Shown here: positions 52,301 to 62,336 of the stretch, one piece after another
How the letters are laid out: every line of letters begins with the position of its first letter
Position numbering within the stretch: the first letter of the stretch is position 1
Source of the DNA: Prorocentrum cordatum
Lineage: Eukaryota; Sar; Dinophyceae; Prorocentrales; Prorocentraceae
NCBI GenBank assembly: GCA_963575745.1
Contig: CAUYUJ010001698.1
Location: 21,001-85,000, forward strand
DNA length: 64,000 bases
Direction: 5' to 3'
Notes under the pieces: generated by a model
Database searches by the model: none
Told to the model about the DNA's origin: nothing
The model's input: only the letters and a program-made list of their open reading frames with translations
Position numbers and translations under genes: made by a program

Positions 52301-52921
52301 GGTGAGGATGCCGGGCCAGGAGGGCGGCATCGGTTGGTTTCGGGCGAGAAATTGTAGGGTGGGGTGGGTGGGGTGGGGCGGGGGGGTGTAGACGCAGGAG
52401 CCTGGCGATGTCGCCGCGGGCTTCCAGGATTAAGCGCCGGCTGCGGACCAGATTCGGCTCAGCGATGAACATTCCGGCGTTTTGAAGATGCAGGCTGGCG
52501 GTGTCAGGCGAAGTGGACGTCTCTTAAGTTGGAGACATAGGGAGATCTCAACGTCTCCGACGTGGTGTCTCCAGCACGGCCCTTCATCGCACGCGCCTCT
52601 GGGGTCGGCGGATCTCGACGCAGTGCCTCGAAGCGGGCCCGACGTGGCCCGGGGTGGTCGAGGGGCCCCCAGCGTTCCGAGGCGCCCCTAGGGGCGCGAT
52701 TGGTAGCTCCTTTGGAGCCCTTGCGTTTTGGAAACCGACGCCGGCCTAGCAAACTGGGCGATGGCCCGAAGCGTCTGGGGCGCGCCCCCGTCAAAAACGC
52801 GCGGCGCCGTGCTCGGCCCGGGGGTCTGCCTTCTCCCCCGCGTCTCTACCGCGACGAGTCGGGCGAGTGAGCCGCCGCGGATTCCTCCGAGGCCCCCTGG
52901 CAGCTCACCGCCCGCCGAACT
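52301..52921. other. No gene recognised
   Basis: GC-rich, with short Arg/Pro/Ser-rich open frames only. Confidence 0.4.
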
Positions 52922-53060
52922 ACCCCAACCCAACCCGAAGGCCCAAATTTGCCCTCGATTGCCAGTTGGGGGGGGGGGGGGGGCGGGGAACATCGAAAAA
53001 CCACATGTGGAACCCGTACTCCCCCAACCCGAAACTTAGGTCTTCGGGTTGGGTTGGGGT
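52922..53060. mobile_element. Foldback / MITE-like element 3 (139 bp)
   Basis: ACCCCAACCCAACCCGAAG at 52922-52940 and its perfect complement at 53042-53060 form 19-bp terminal inverted repeats. Pairing continues inwards for about ten more bases with three mismatches. The interior contains a run of about 16 G near 52967. No coding capacity and no certain target duplication. Confidence 0.7.
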
Positions 53061-53909
53061 GGTCTGGTATAGTCAGGTCCTCCGAGGTTCCACTTGGGAG
53101 ACCGTCTGAAAGGGGGGCTTTTCCTCTCCAAGAATATCGCCGTCGTTCTCGCATCCGCCCGCTCGAGGGGTTGTGGCTGTGAGCTCCTGTTTCAGATTCG
53201 ACATTTTGATGCGTGCGCCCGTTTCGTCGACGTCGCCGCGCGCTATAGGTGGATCCCCGTCGGAACTCAATTTGGGCGATGCTGGGGGCCGTGCTCGCTC
53301 GGGCGCTGCGTTATAATAGTTAACCGACGTCCTGGATCAACAGTGTGGCATCGTTCTCTGCGCCCCCTGCGCTCCTGCAAGTAGCCATCTGGGCCCCCGC
53401 CGTTCTCTGACGCGCCACTCTTCGAACCCCGAAGTCTCGGCTGTGAATGCGGAGCGGCTGCTGCGAAACCCCGGCGGCGGTCCCGGGGTCGGCTGCCGCG
53501 AAGCCGTCGCGAGAGCTGCCGAGACCTGGCGCGGCTCTCCCACGGCATCTGGCGCCGCCGACTGGGCGGGCGAGGGCGAGGCCCCCCCAGGCAGCCTGGG
53601 CCCCAGGCGATGGCTCGGTTGTTGAGGCCGCGCGTCGGGGTCCGCCCCGACCCACGGCCGCCGCCTTCCCCGGCGGCGCTCGAGGACTTCGCGACCGCGG
53701 CCCCCGCCAGCGGCGCCGAGGCGGGCGTCGAGGATGGCGGCGGCTCGAGCGGTCGGACATTATGGTGAACTTCGCGCTGGCAACGCAGTCGCGTTCGCGA
53801 CGCCCCCATGCCTCGCGGCGCCGGCGGCGGGCGGCCCTCTGTGCCGACATGGCCATGGAGGACGTTGCCAGGGGGCCCGGCGCGGCTGGGGCGCTTTGCT
53901 TCTCAGCCG
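53061..53909. other. No gene recognised
   Basis: Arg/Ala/Pro-rich open frames on both strands, the usual product of GC-rich sequence. No domain. Confidence 0.4.
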
Positions 53910-54147
53910 CCCAGATGGGGTCGGTGTAGATGGGGTTGGAGGATCGCCCCGCGTCGCCGATGCATCGGCGATGCGGCTCGATGTCGGGCCCGATTTTCTC
54001 CGTGCCGACGTCGCCGTTGCAGCGCCGACGTCGCCGATGCATCGCCGGTGGATCGCCGGCGGATCGCTGATGCATCGCCGATGCATCGCCGATGCGTCGG
54101 CGACGCGGCGCGATCTGCCGACCTCATCTACTCCAACCCCATCTGGG
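53910..54147. mobile_element. Foldback / MITE-like element 4 (238 bp)
   Basis: 65-base inverted arms at 53910-53974 and 54083-54147 pair at 57 positions (outer ends CCCAGATGGGG, inner ends GCATCGGCGATGC). Between them lie repeated GATCGCCGG and GATGCATCGCC words that add further hairpins. Confidence 0.8.
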
Positions 54148-55254
54148 AGGCCTCTATTGTTGTGCCCTGCCAGACGCGGGATCGAAACTTCAAGTGCCCC
54201 GATCGGTTCCGCTCGCGCGTCGGCCTGAGCGACGGGGAGATGGCGCGGGTCCCGGGCGCGGGGGCGGGTTGCAAGATCTGCGTTTTTCTTCGCCGCGATG
54301 AGCTCGCCCGTAAAGCCGCGCAGCCCGGGCGAGCAGACCGCAGCGGCGCTGGGGGTCAGGCGCCCGTCCGGTGGTCGGAGAGGCGGGCGCGGGCTGCCGC
54401 TTGCGTGGGCAGCGTTGAATGCTCGGAGGCGCCCGGCGCCCTCGCGCGCCCGTCGGGCCTGGCCGCTGGCCGCGCGGGCCGTCGGTGCGCGGCGGCTGGT
54501 GGAGGGGGGGGGCGTGCCGCTGATGGCCCTGCTCATCGCGGTCTGCCTCTCAGTTCTTTCGCGGCCCTCTTCCCTGCTGGCGGCCAGCGGGCGCGATCCG
54601 GCGCCGCCGTCGTGCGCGGCGGGGGGCAGCTGGAGTCTCCTCGCGCGCCCGCGGGAGAGGGCCGGCCCGAGCGCGGCATGCCGTTGCGTCGATGGGTGCT
54701 TCCTGGGCCCGATTTGGCGGAGAGGGCCAGGGCTGGCGCCCGCGCGCCTCAGGGCCGACGGGGGGGGGTGCGGCGCCGCTGCGGCCGTTCAATTGCCTGG
54801 GGCCCGCCGAGGCGGAGGAGCTGGCGGCGGCTGAGTTGGGCGCCGCATAGCTCGCGCTGTATAAGCTGCGCCGCTCGAGTGCCGGCGTCGACGCGAGTGG
54901 CGCGCGCGAGCTCGCGAGATGGCCCGCCGCCGTGACTGCTTGGCCCAGGCGGGGGGTGCGCGCGGGCGCGGGCGGAACATGCAGCCGCGCGCTTGGGGAG
55001 CGCGAGTGCTTCCCACAAGGCCAGGGACGTCTGCGCGAGGCGCGCGAGATTTGCTTGCTGCGCATTCTGCTCGGACTGGCTCATTTTCCGCGGGCAGCCG
55101 GCGTGCGTCGCGTGCTGGAGAGCAGCTCGGGTCAGGTGCGACGCCCGTCAGGGGCGCATCCTGGCCCCGTCGTCTCGGACCTTTTCCATCGCCTGGGATA
55201 GACCTGCAGAGATCAGGTCTCGAGAAACAACCTGGGACCTGTCTGGAAGTGCGC
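54148..55254. other. No gene recognised
   Basis: Very GC-rich, with Arg/Ala/Gly-rich open frames. The end leads without a break into the methyltransferase-like fragment, so upstream exons could be hidden here. Confidence 0.35.
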
Positions 55255-55699
55255 TCGGCCAAGGTGAAGGGTAAGGTTTTTCTCGGCAATCAGCTCGCTC
55301 GCTCCGCTATGGGCTTGTTTGCACTGTTACATCAGTTGAACATTCCAGCAGTCATGGAGCATCCGCTCACATCTCGGTTGTAGTATGCGCCAGAGATCCA
55401 GGCCTTTGCGAATTTGCCTCATGTAAGTGTTGTTGAATTTGACCAGTGCCAACACGAAGCTCAGTGTAAGAAGTCATTTCGTCTGATGTTTTGCCTTGCA
55501 GAGATTTGCGACCCTAAGCATCTGCGTCGAAAGTGTCGGCGCCGGCGCGGCATGTGCTCGCTCTCCTGGCGCCCCCGCCTTCAATTCGAGGGGGGCGCCC
55601 GTGCATGTCCAGCCGCCGCTTATCCGCCAGAGCTCGCGCGCTGCAGGGTCCGAGCGCTCGCGGCTTCGAGCGTCGCTGAGTTTGGATATAAAAATGTCT
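55255..55699 (+). pseudogene. Methyltransferase-like domain fragment with EHP box
   Basis: One forward frame, broken by TAG at 55381 (one base from TGG), reads as a coherent domain. Its segments are GNQLARSAMGLFALLHQLNI, PAVMEHPLTSRL, YAPEIQAFANLPHVSVVEFD, QCQHEAQCKKSFRLMF, then a Cys-rich CRRRRGMCS stretch and AAYPPEL. The order EHP, W..P.I, D.CQ..., KK, C...CS, A..YPPEL resembles the second half of the methyltransferase-like domain in the copia element at 60.3-61.1 kb and in other dinoflagellate proteins I recall. The first half with a PPC box is not visible, so this is a fragment or lies beyond an intron. Enzyme activity is unproven. Confidence 0.42.
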
Positions 55700-55719
55700 C
55701 CTTCCCTACCCGTCCCTAG

Positions 55720-56576
55720 TGAACTCCCGAATTCGGGGAACTCAGGGAGGGGCGACTTTGCGCATCTCATTGTAATCTCTTGTCCTGACGTTCCGAAGTT
55801 GTCGCCGAACAACGAGTGGTTATCAGATTTGTTTGAGCGGTTTGAGCTGGGGCCTTGTGAATTCCATGATGCGACAATGTTATTAGCCACCTTCTTAACG
55901 ATCCGGAAAGGTTTAAACATCGGAATGCTTTCTCTCACATGCACCCTCTGTCCCCTCCATTGCCTGTCTTCGGTTCCCACCCTCCCTCCCTGGGAAGGGG
56001 CGAGAGCGCGCGCTCAACTTTGACCTTTTGGCCCTGACGTTTCGAGGCCATCGTCAAAATCATGTCCCTGCTATTCGGGAAGCAATGATTGGCTCTGATC
56101 GTGTCGTTCATCGCCATGGGTTGGATGGTCAAGCTGATGGTCGGGTCATACACGTGAATACGAAACGCTCTCGCGAAACGGCGCGTTCATTTCTATGAGG
56201 ACGTGGGGTACATATGAGAAGGGCAGGGGGATTGAGAAACCCACGACACTGATGACGAGCTCCTCTTTAGATATCTTCCCGATGGCGCGTCACAGTCGAG
56301 CGCCCTCGAAAGCAAGGTCTCCCGTGGAGACCAGCAACAGGATTGAAGTAGAAGAGAGCGGGGATATCTGGGCTCGTCTGAGTGGGTTCGGGAGGGAAAC
56401 GGGGTAAGCCAGCCCGAGCACAAGATGGCTGCAGAAACGACATATGGGCGCTGGGCTGGGGAGACACTGGGGCTGAAGGGAAGGGCGTCTAGGCACTAGA
56501 CTCAGGAAATTTACAGCTCCCGAAAATCTCTGTTCCCTTCAGCCTCTATTCAAACAGAACGCGCAAACAGGACAGG
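55720..56576. other. No gene recognised; probably holds the 3' LTR of the minus-strand copia element
   Basis: Lies just downstream of the minus-strand pol stop at 56577. The matching 5' LTR is outside the window, so the LTR cannot be bounded. Confidence 0.4.
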
Positions 56577-58166
56577 CTAACGCCGAGGCCACTGCCCGGC
56601 AGCACTGCGCTCACGATGTGCCTCCATGGTCACAGTCTCATCAACAATACAAAATGTACCAGTCCTCAGAAACTGAGTCATGAGGTCGAGCTTCGCCTTA
56701 CGTTTAGTCATTCCATCCACCAGCATAGCCGGATGATCCACCCAACGAATCTCGCAACCCAAGGCATTCATCGCTTGCCTTATGATCTGAATCTGCGTAG
56801 CACACTTGCGATCACGCCCGCCTGTAGTCTCCATCTGCAGGTAGTCGTACAATGACTTGGCATCCACGACGCACAAGCCCTTCTTGAGAAACTCCGCTCT
56901 GGGTGTCTCCTCATTGCGCCCTGCCAGAGATAATAAACGACGATGCTCACACCAGCGCTCCCACTCGTCCAGCTTGAAACTGGAGAAAGCAAACTCGTGA
57001 CACAGAGTGACCATCCAACCTAGCTCGGCAACGCCGGTGTTGAGTGACAACGTCTCGGCATGCAACGTAGAGTCCACAACGCGATTCATCCTTGAGCTCC
57101 GCCAAGCCAGCAGACTGGCAGGCTGTCGCTTTCCCTCGGAAATCGACCTCGAAGTTGCCAGGATAGCATATGCACCTTGAGATCCGCCTTCACTGCTGTT
57201 GTGCAGGCTCGCATCCGAAATGGACATCCAGATAATCTCATTGAGCGGAATCGACCACACGGTGATACCAAGCTCAGCCGTGTCCTTCATATACTTGACC
57301 AACTGGTTGATCTCCTTCACGTCCTCGTAAGTAAGCTTACATAAGGCTTGCTGTAGTAGACTGCACCTGCCACTCCCATCAGCTCTGAGTTCACGAGTTA
57401 GCCAGTTCAGTGAACCGGGCACTGCGCGGGCTTGACTGCATTCACCTGGACTGCACATCTCATGGGCATTATGACCCTTGGACACCTTGATCGGCGCAAG
57501 TCTCTCCTCAATGAACTTCGTCATGGTCACATTAAAATTGTACTGCTCGTCCTGCCGGTAGTGCCTCCCGTTGAACATCGCTCCATCCTTTTCCTTCATC
57601 AACGTCTTCACCTTGCCAAAGCGTCTCCGTCCACGTAGTGCCTCCATCTGCCGATGGTGTCGATCGCCTCCGACGTCGAAGATGTCGTCCACCTCCACCA
57701 CCACGATGCCCTCCACATCCGGGATGGCCTGAACTCCCGGCCCACCTCCACGACGCTCACCTCCTAGATCCGCCAGTCGAACCAGCGGCTGCACAGACAC
57801 CGTCTCTGGGAACAGCATGAACACAGTGGGGTCCAGGGTGCTCTGTCGGTAGCCCAAGTCCACAAGATCCCTCTTTAGTCCCTTCCTGAAGTGTAGTGTA
57901 GCGTCTCCAAGACCATACACGCCAGACACCAGTTCGATAAGTTGGCCAGCAGCGAGACCAGGTAGCCCAGACCTAGGCTGCTCCGCATACAGCTTGCCGT
58001 TCTCCCGCACCAGCCGGTCGGACTGCATAAACGCCTTCCAGAGATCCCCAATGGTAGCCACCCACTTGTTGGACGCCGCAATCTGCAACACCATCATCAG
58101 GGAACTTGTAGTCACCGTAGGGGCGGAGCGAACTAGTGAGAGCAGGTCTGGAGTCACCTGGCACAC
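56577..58166 (-). CDS. Minus-strand copia reverse transcriptase and RNase H
   Basis: After the frame change near 58150 the protein continues with TPDLLSLVRSAPTVTTSSL, motif A as IGDLWKAFMQS, VSGVYGLGDA, DPTVFMLF and the catalytic VEVDDIFDVG (Asp-Asp near 57695). RNase H shows all four acidic positions: SISDASLH, HAETLSLN, CVVDAKSLYDYL and RWVDHPAMLVDGMTK. The stop at 56577 follows a short basic tail. Copia RTs usually have YVDD; Glu-Val-Asp-Asp here is a family feature or a mutation. Confidence 0.82.
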   Translation of the reverse strand: MCQVTPDLLSLVRSAPTVTTSSLMMVLQIAASNKWVATIGDLWKAFMQSDRLVRENGKLYAEQPRSGLPGLAAGQLIELVSGVYGLGDATLHFRKGLKRDLVDLGYRQSTLDPTVFMLFPETVSVQPLVRLADLGGERRGGGPGVQAIPDVEGIVVVEVDDIFDVGGDRHHRQMEALRGRRRFGKVKTLMKEKDGAMFNGRHYRQDEQYNFNVTMTKFIEERLAPIKVSKGHNAHEMCSPGECSQARAVPGSLNWLTRELRADGSGRCSLLQQALCKLTYEDVKEINQLVKYMKDTAELGITVWSIPLNEIIWMSISDASLHNSSEGGSQGAYAILATSRSISEGKRQPASLLAWRSSRMNRVVDSTLHAETLSLNTGVAELGWMVTLCHEFAFSSFKLDEWERWCEHRRLLSLAGRNEETPRAEFLKKGLCVVDAKSLYDYLQMETTGGRDRKCATQIQIIRQAMNALGCEIRWVDHPAMLVDGMTKRKAKLDLMTQFLRTGTFCIVDETVTMEAHRERSAAGQWPRR

Positions 58167-61100
58167 ACCACCTGCTCTTGTAGCTGGGCCCCACCCCTCG
58201 CTCCTCAGAAGGTTTCTTGCGTCGCACCATTCTTGAGGGAATAATTCGGTTCTCCTTGCCCTGCCTCAATAGTGCACTCCTCACCTTCTGACTTTCCTCC
58301 ACGCTGAGCACCTTCACACCTCCAGTGGATAGCACTCCGTCCCACTTGGTTGCATCAGACTTGTTCCACTCGGGCCACTCTTCTTTCGTAATACTTCTCT
58401 CTAGCACCTCATCGCCACCACGCTTCTTCGTAAAATAGACGTCCTCCTCCACTCCTTTGCCGGCCGCCTGAATGAAATAGATGTCCTCCTCGAGCTCCTT
58501 CTCCCAGTCGATGGTCATGAGGTCCTCATTCTGGTCGCTCATCCTCTCGTCTGCAGCGGGAGGGCGACGATTCCCAAGATCTAGCTGCTGATTCCTTGCC
58601 ACCGTCTGAGCGATAGTAGCTTCGATACGGCGCTTGGTGGTACTCGGCCCACCCTGCGGCTCCTCCTCGAGCTTGCGAACCAGACCACGACTCAGCCCAC
58701 TGATCTCCAGCTCCATGCCCGGCGAGTCGGGCACCTCCTCGATACTCTTGGCAGCTGAGACAGCGGCTCTCTGAAGCATCTCCTCCTCAGACTCGAACTT
58801 CTCGGACTTCGGCTTTACGTTCCTCTCGAAGGGCTCGTACGGCTCCTCCTCACGTGCGGCTCGAACTTCCTCAGCGACCGCCTTCGCCATCTCATCCTCC
58901 TCGGGGGAAGTCTTCGCCTCCTCCTCGTCTGCTTCCTTGGTTTCCTGGGTCTTCGGCTCGACCACAGGTACTTCAGGAGCAGCAGATTCGGGTAGTCCTT
59001 CACTTTCGGCTCGGGTTGGTGCGTCAGCATGTCCACGAGATGGTGGCTGCTCCTGCTCCGGGTTCACCTCGGCAGGCTCGTAGAATTCACGATCTCCATC
59101 CCATGCCCATTCAGGTGGAGGCCCTTCAGCAGCCACATCAGCAAAGCCCTGCCTCTTGCCTCGCTTACCCAGCTGCGTCCGCAAATCGTCGTAGTAGGTA
59201 CTCAGTAACTCAGCCCCTCTACACTCGTCGCTGGTAGCCATCCTTACCTGCTCCAGCCCGCACTGCCACAGCTCGCCCTTGTGATTAACCCACACCGAGC
59301 CGTCCTTGACCATCAGCACTACGCACGGGCCAACCCATCGCTCCTTACGGTAGTCCGGGCACCAGCGATCACCAGCATCTTTGGAGAACTTTCTCCACAC
59401 ACGAACCCAATCTCCTGGTTGTACATGCACTCGAGGTCGAGGTCCGCTGGCAAGCACCCTCTTGATTGAGCTGTGAGTATCCACCTCCATCATGGCCCGA
59501 TGAGCAGCCAAGCGGAATCGATGAGCCCGCTGGAGCTCGGTATTGGGATCCTGAGTCAGAAGTCGCGGATCCATGCAGTCGTCTGACAGGAGACTTCCGG
59601 GAAGGCGAGGTAGTTGGCCCAGTACCCGCTGTACTGGTGTAACGCCTGACCTGTTGAGAAACCTATTCTTCGCCGCCTCGCACTGCAGGACGAGAGCCTC
59701 TGCCTCCTGCTTGGTCTCGGGGGCTTCCAACTCACAAGCCTTCGCATAGATGGCCTTAAAATGTCCCCCAGCTCGCTCAGTCTTCCCGTTCTTCCACGGA
59801 GCTCGAGCATCAATAGTTGAGACCAGGCAGCCTTCCTCTCCAGCTCGGTCCGCGAACGTGCCCATGAATTCTTTGCCCTCATCCACCACAAGAATCTCTG
59901 GCGGTCCAAACACCCGTAGCCAACTCCGACAGAATGCAAGCCATACGTTCCATGGTGTCTTCTTGCCCTTTGGGACCTTCTGAAACATTGAGTAGTGTGT
60001 GCCCCAGTCAGTAATATTAAGATACGGAACGTTTTCGCGAGTCCCCTCCTTGATGAAGATCAGGTCCACCCCGACCACGTGGTTTATGCGGTACGACTTC
60101 GGTATGGCTCCTACCCTCCTGGGCTTTGGACGCACTCTAGCACTGCAGATGTCGCACTTGAACTTGGTCTTGGCCCACTTCACCAGATGAGGCCGTACTC
60201 TGCCGAGACGAAGAGCTCGACAGAAGTCCACATTGTTTGGGTGGGCCCACTTCTCATGCAGCTCCCTGATGAGCTTCTTCTCCGCCTCACTGGGCTCACT
60301 GTCCTCCAACATGTTCTCCCCCTGCGATTCCTCCTCGGGCGCCTCCTGGGCCTCGTCCTCTGCCTCATCGATGTCCTCCTCATTAAACACCTGACTCTCG
60401 GCATTGTCCTCGCGCAGCTGGTGACTAAGACCTCGAGCGATAGCATTGCAGAGTCCCGGAGGATAGCGTTCAGCAAAGTGTGCCTTCCCATGGATTAAGA
60501 TCTCGTGCTCATGGTTACCCTTGCACTGGCGGTCCAACTCCTTGGCGAGGCAGGGCGAGTTGGTGAGAAAGGTCGTAGGCTTCTTCCAGAACTTCCCAGT
60601 CTTGCCCTTGAGCCCAAACCGACATTGATCAGCATGGATGGTGTAGACCCCTTCCAGACTGGCCAGAGCTTGGACCTCCGGCTCTTGAAAACTCCTGCAC
60701 GTCCGAGGGTGCTCGAACAGAAAATACCGCCCACTTGCATGACGCTCCGCAAGTACACGCACTGCAAACCTGAGATGATTGAGACCAGCGCTGAGATGAG
60801 CCCTTGCCTTCTTGGGATCCATGTGGGAGTAGTTCCACTCCATCAAGGAGCTCATTGAACCGCACGGTGGAGTCCCCACTGTAAGATCAGGATCACGAGC
60901 TCGAACATCAGCAAGACATGAGGCTCGATCCTGAGCTCGATCAAAGTTCCATCCTGACTTGAGATCATACGACGTTCCAGTACCACAAGGACTCTTCTCC
61001 AAGGTTTCAGCGACACGTGGCATTGAGTACACCTCTGCAACCCTGATGTCTTGCACCTTCCGAAGATTCGCGAGCACCTTGTGAGGCACATCCTTCTTGG

Positions 61101-61390
61101 TCTCATCTAGGAACGTGAAATTGTCCTCGACCTCCCAGTTCAGAAGGATGGTCTCCTCATTCAGCTGGTCCGGCACCTCGTCCTCCCGCTCCTCGTAGAC
61201 ATCGCCGTGCAGCTTCCACCACCTCTTGCCGATCACGTACACCCGGTCGTGCATCAGCTTCTTTGCATTGAGTAGCTGCTTCTCGTTCGTGATCATCACC
61301 AGGCCATCGCCCTCCAGATCTTGAGTCTTGGCGCCCCCAAAGTAGCTCCACAGGTGAAGCCGTCCAGGTACAGCGTCGTCAGCCTTCAGA
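58150..61390 (-). CDS. Minus-strand copia methyltransferase-like domain and integrase
   Basis: The first part (about 61350-60400) has VAEVYSMPRVAETL, then VGTPPCGSMSSLMEW (Cys codon 60862-60864), FLFEHPRTCRSF (Glu codon 60712-60714) and ADQCRFGL. These match in order the PPC, ENV-like and Q-x-R boxes of C5 cytosine methyltransferases, with a degenerate SAM-binding motif. Integrase follows: HEKWAHPNNVDFCRAL and CDICSARV form the HHCC finger. The catalytic residues are Asp in GVDLIFI (about 60065), Asp in VVDEGKEF (about 59880) and Glu in GKTERAGG (about 59776). A long acidic linker leads to the start of RT (SYKSRWCVPGD), where the frame breaks near 58150. Confidence 0.72.
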
Positions 61391-62336
61391 GATCGTCCCT
61401 GGACCAGCACCCGCAGTCCTCGTACTCCATCATGCCCTCGTGGCGCTTGCGTACCTTCTTCCGATCCCTCGCTGGCTGCTCGTTCTTGGTTGAACTCCCT
61501 CCGCTCTGCCCTGGGCTCGGAACTGGTATCTCCACTGCCGCTCTGGTAGGGCTGAAGCTCGGCGTTTGACTCCTGGCTGTCCTGGGAGGTAGCCTTCTCG
61601 ATGCTGATGGCCTCTGATACATCTCCCCGAACACCTCCTCCAGTGTTTCGTCCCTCAGGCGTAGTAGCGTGCGGTTCTTCTCCTTGGACAGCATCATGTG
61701 GGCCTTGGGCCCCTTCTCCCACCGTCCCCCGCACTGCGCACACTGCATAGCTGAGACCACGCCGCCCATGCCCTTGATCATCTCTAGGGGGTGAGCGCAC
61801 TCCTCCCGATTCTTTACAGACCTGCCCGCCGTCGTGTGCACAGGGTATCCCAGGATCCACCTCCAGTGAGCCCTGTCCTTCGGTAGTACCTCCCACTCGT
61901 GGAACTCGCACTTCCCATCCTTGCACTTGTGGTAGAACATCCCGAACCGATCCGACGAGGGCTCCGTCACTACGCACCTCTGCGCCCTCTGGATGTTCTG
62001 ACCCTCCTTGCACTTGCAGTAGACTGGCCTCCACTCTGGGTAGTAGTAGACTCCGTTCACGTTGGTCTCCTTCTCCCCCTGAGTTGGCCGCAGTCCCAGA
62101 CGCCTGCGAGAGCTCTGTGAGAGTGGAGTCACGATGTTCACCTCCCCCTCGTCCTCCGTGCTGTCCCAGCCGTACCGGATGCCTCCACGAAGGCTCGAGA
62201 AGATGCCCACTAGCGGCCGCACAGACGCCCAGAGCACCAAGCTGCACGCGAGACGGACCCATGACTGCCTCGCTGGAGTGTGAGCTCGGATAAGAGAGGC
62301 TTTCACCTCCCTGAGATATGGAATTGCTGGATACAT
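61386..62336 (-). CDS. Alternate-frame segment with GRF-like zinc finger
   Basis: This 316-codon frame overlaps the gag-pol frame but has far better protein character (Trp, Tyr, Phe, Cys and hydrophobic residues). It begins with a possible membrane-associated helix (WVRLACSLVLWASV). It then has a Cys-His block YCKCKEGQ...CVVTEPSSDRFGMFYHKC...CEFHEWEVL (about 62025-61885). The C-x-C, F-x-x-C and C-x-F-x-x-W spacing resembles a GRF zinc finger, a nucleic-acid-binding module. A second Cys pair, MQCAQCGGRW, follows near 61740. It is in the same frame as the RT segment further on. Either two indels brought it out of frame, or the element truly uses overlapping frames. Confidence 0.55.
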   Translation of the reverse strand: MYPAIPYLREVKASLIRAHTPARQSWVRLACSLVLWASVRPLVGIFSSLRGGIRYGWDSTEDEGEVNIVTPLSQSSRRRLGLRPTQGEKETNVNGVYYYPEWRPVYCKCKEGQNIQRAQRCVVTEPSSDRFGMFYHKCKDGKCEFHEWEVLPKDRAHWRWILGYPVHTTAGRSVKNREECAHPLEMIKGMGGVVSAMQCAQCGGRWEKGPKAHMMLSKEKNRTLLRLRDETLEEVFGEMYQRPSASRRLPPRTARSQTPSFSPTRAAVEIPVPSPGQSGGSSTKNEQPARDRKKVRKRHEGMMEYEDCGCWSRDDL

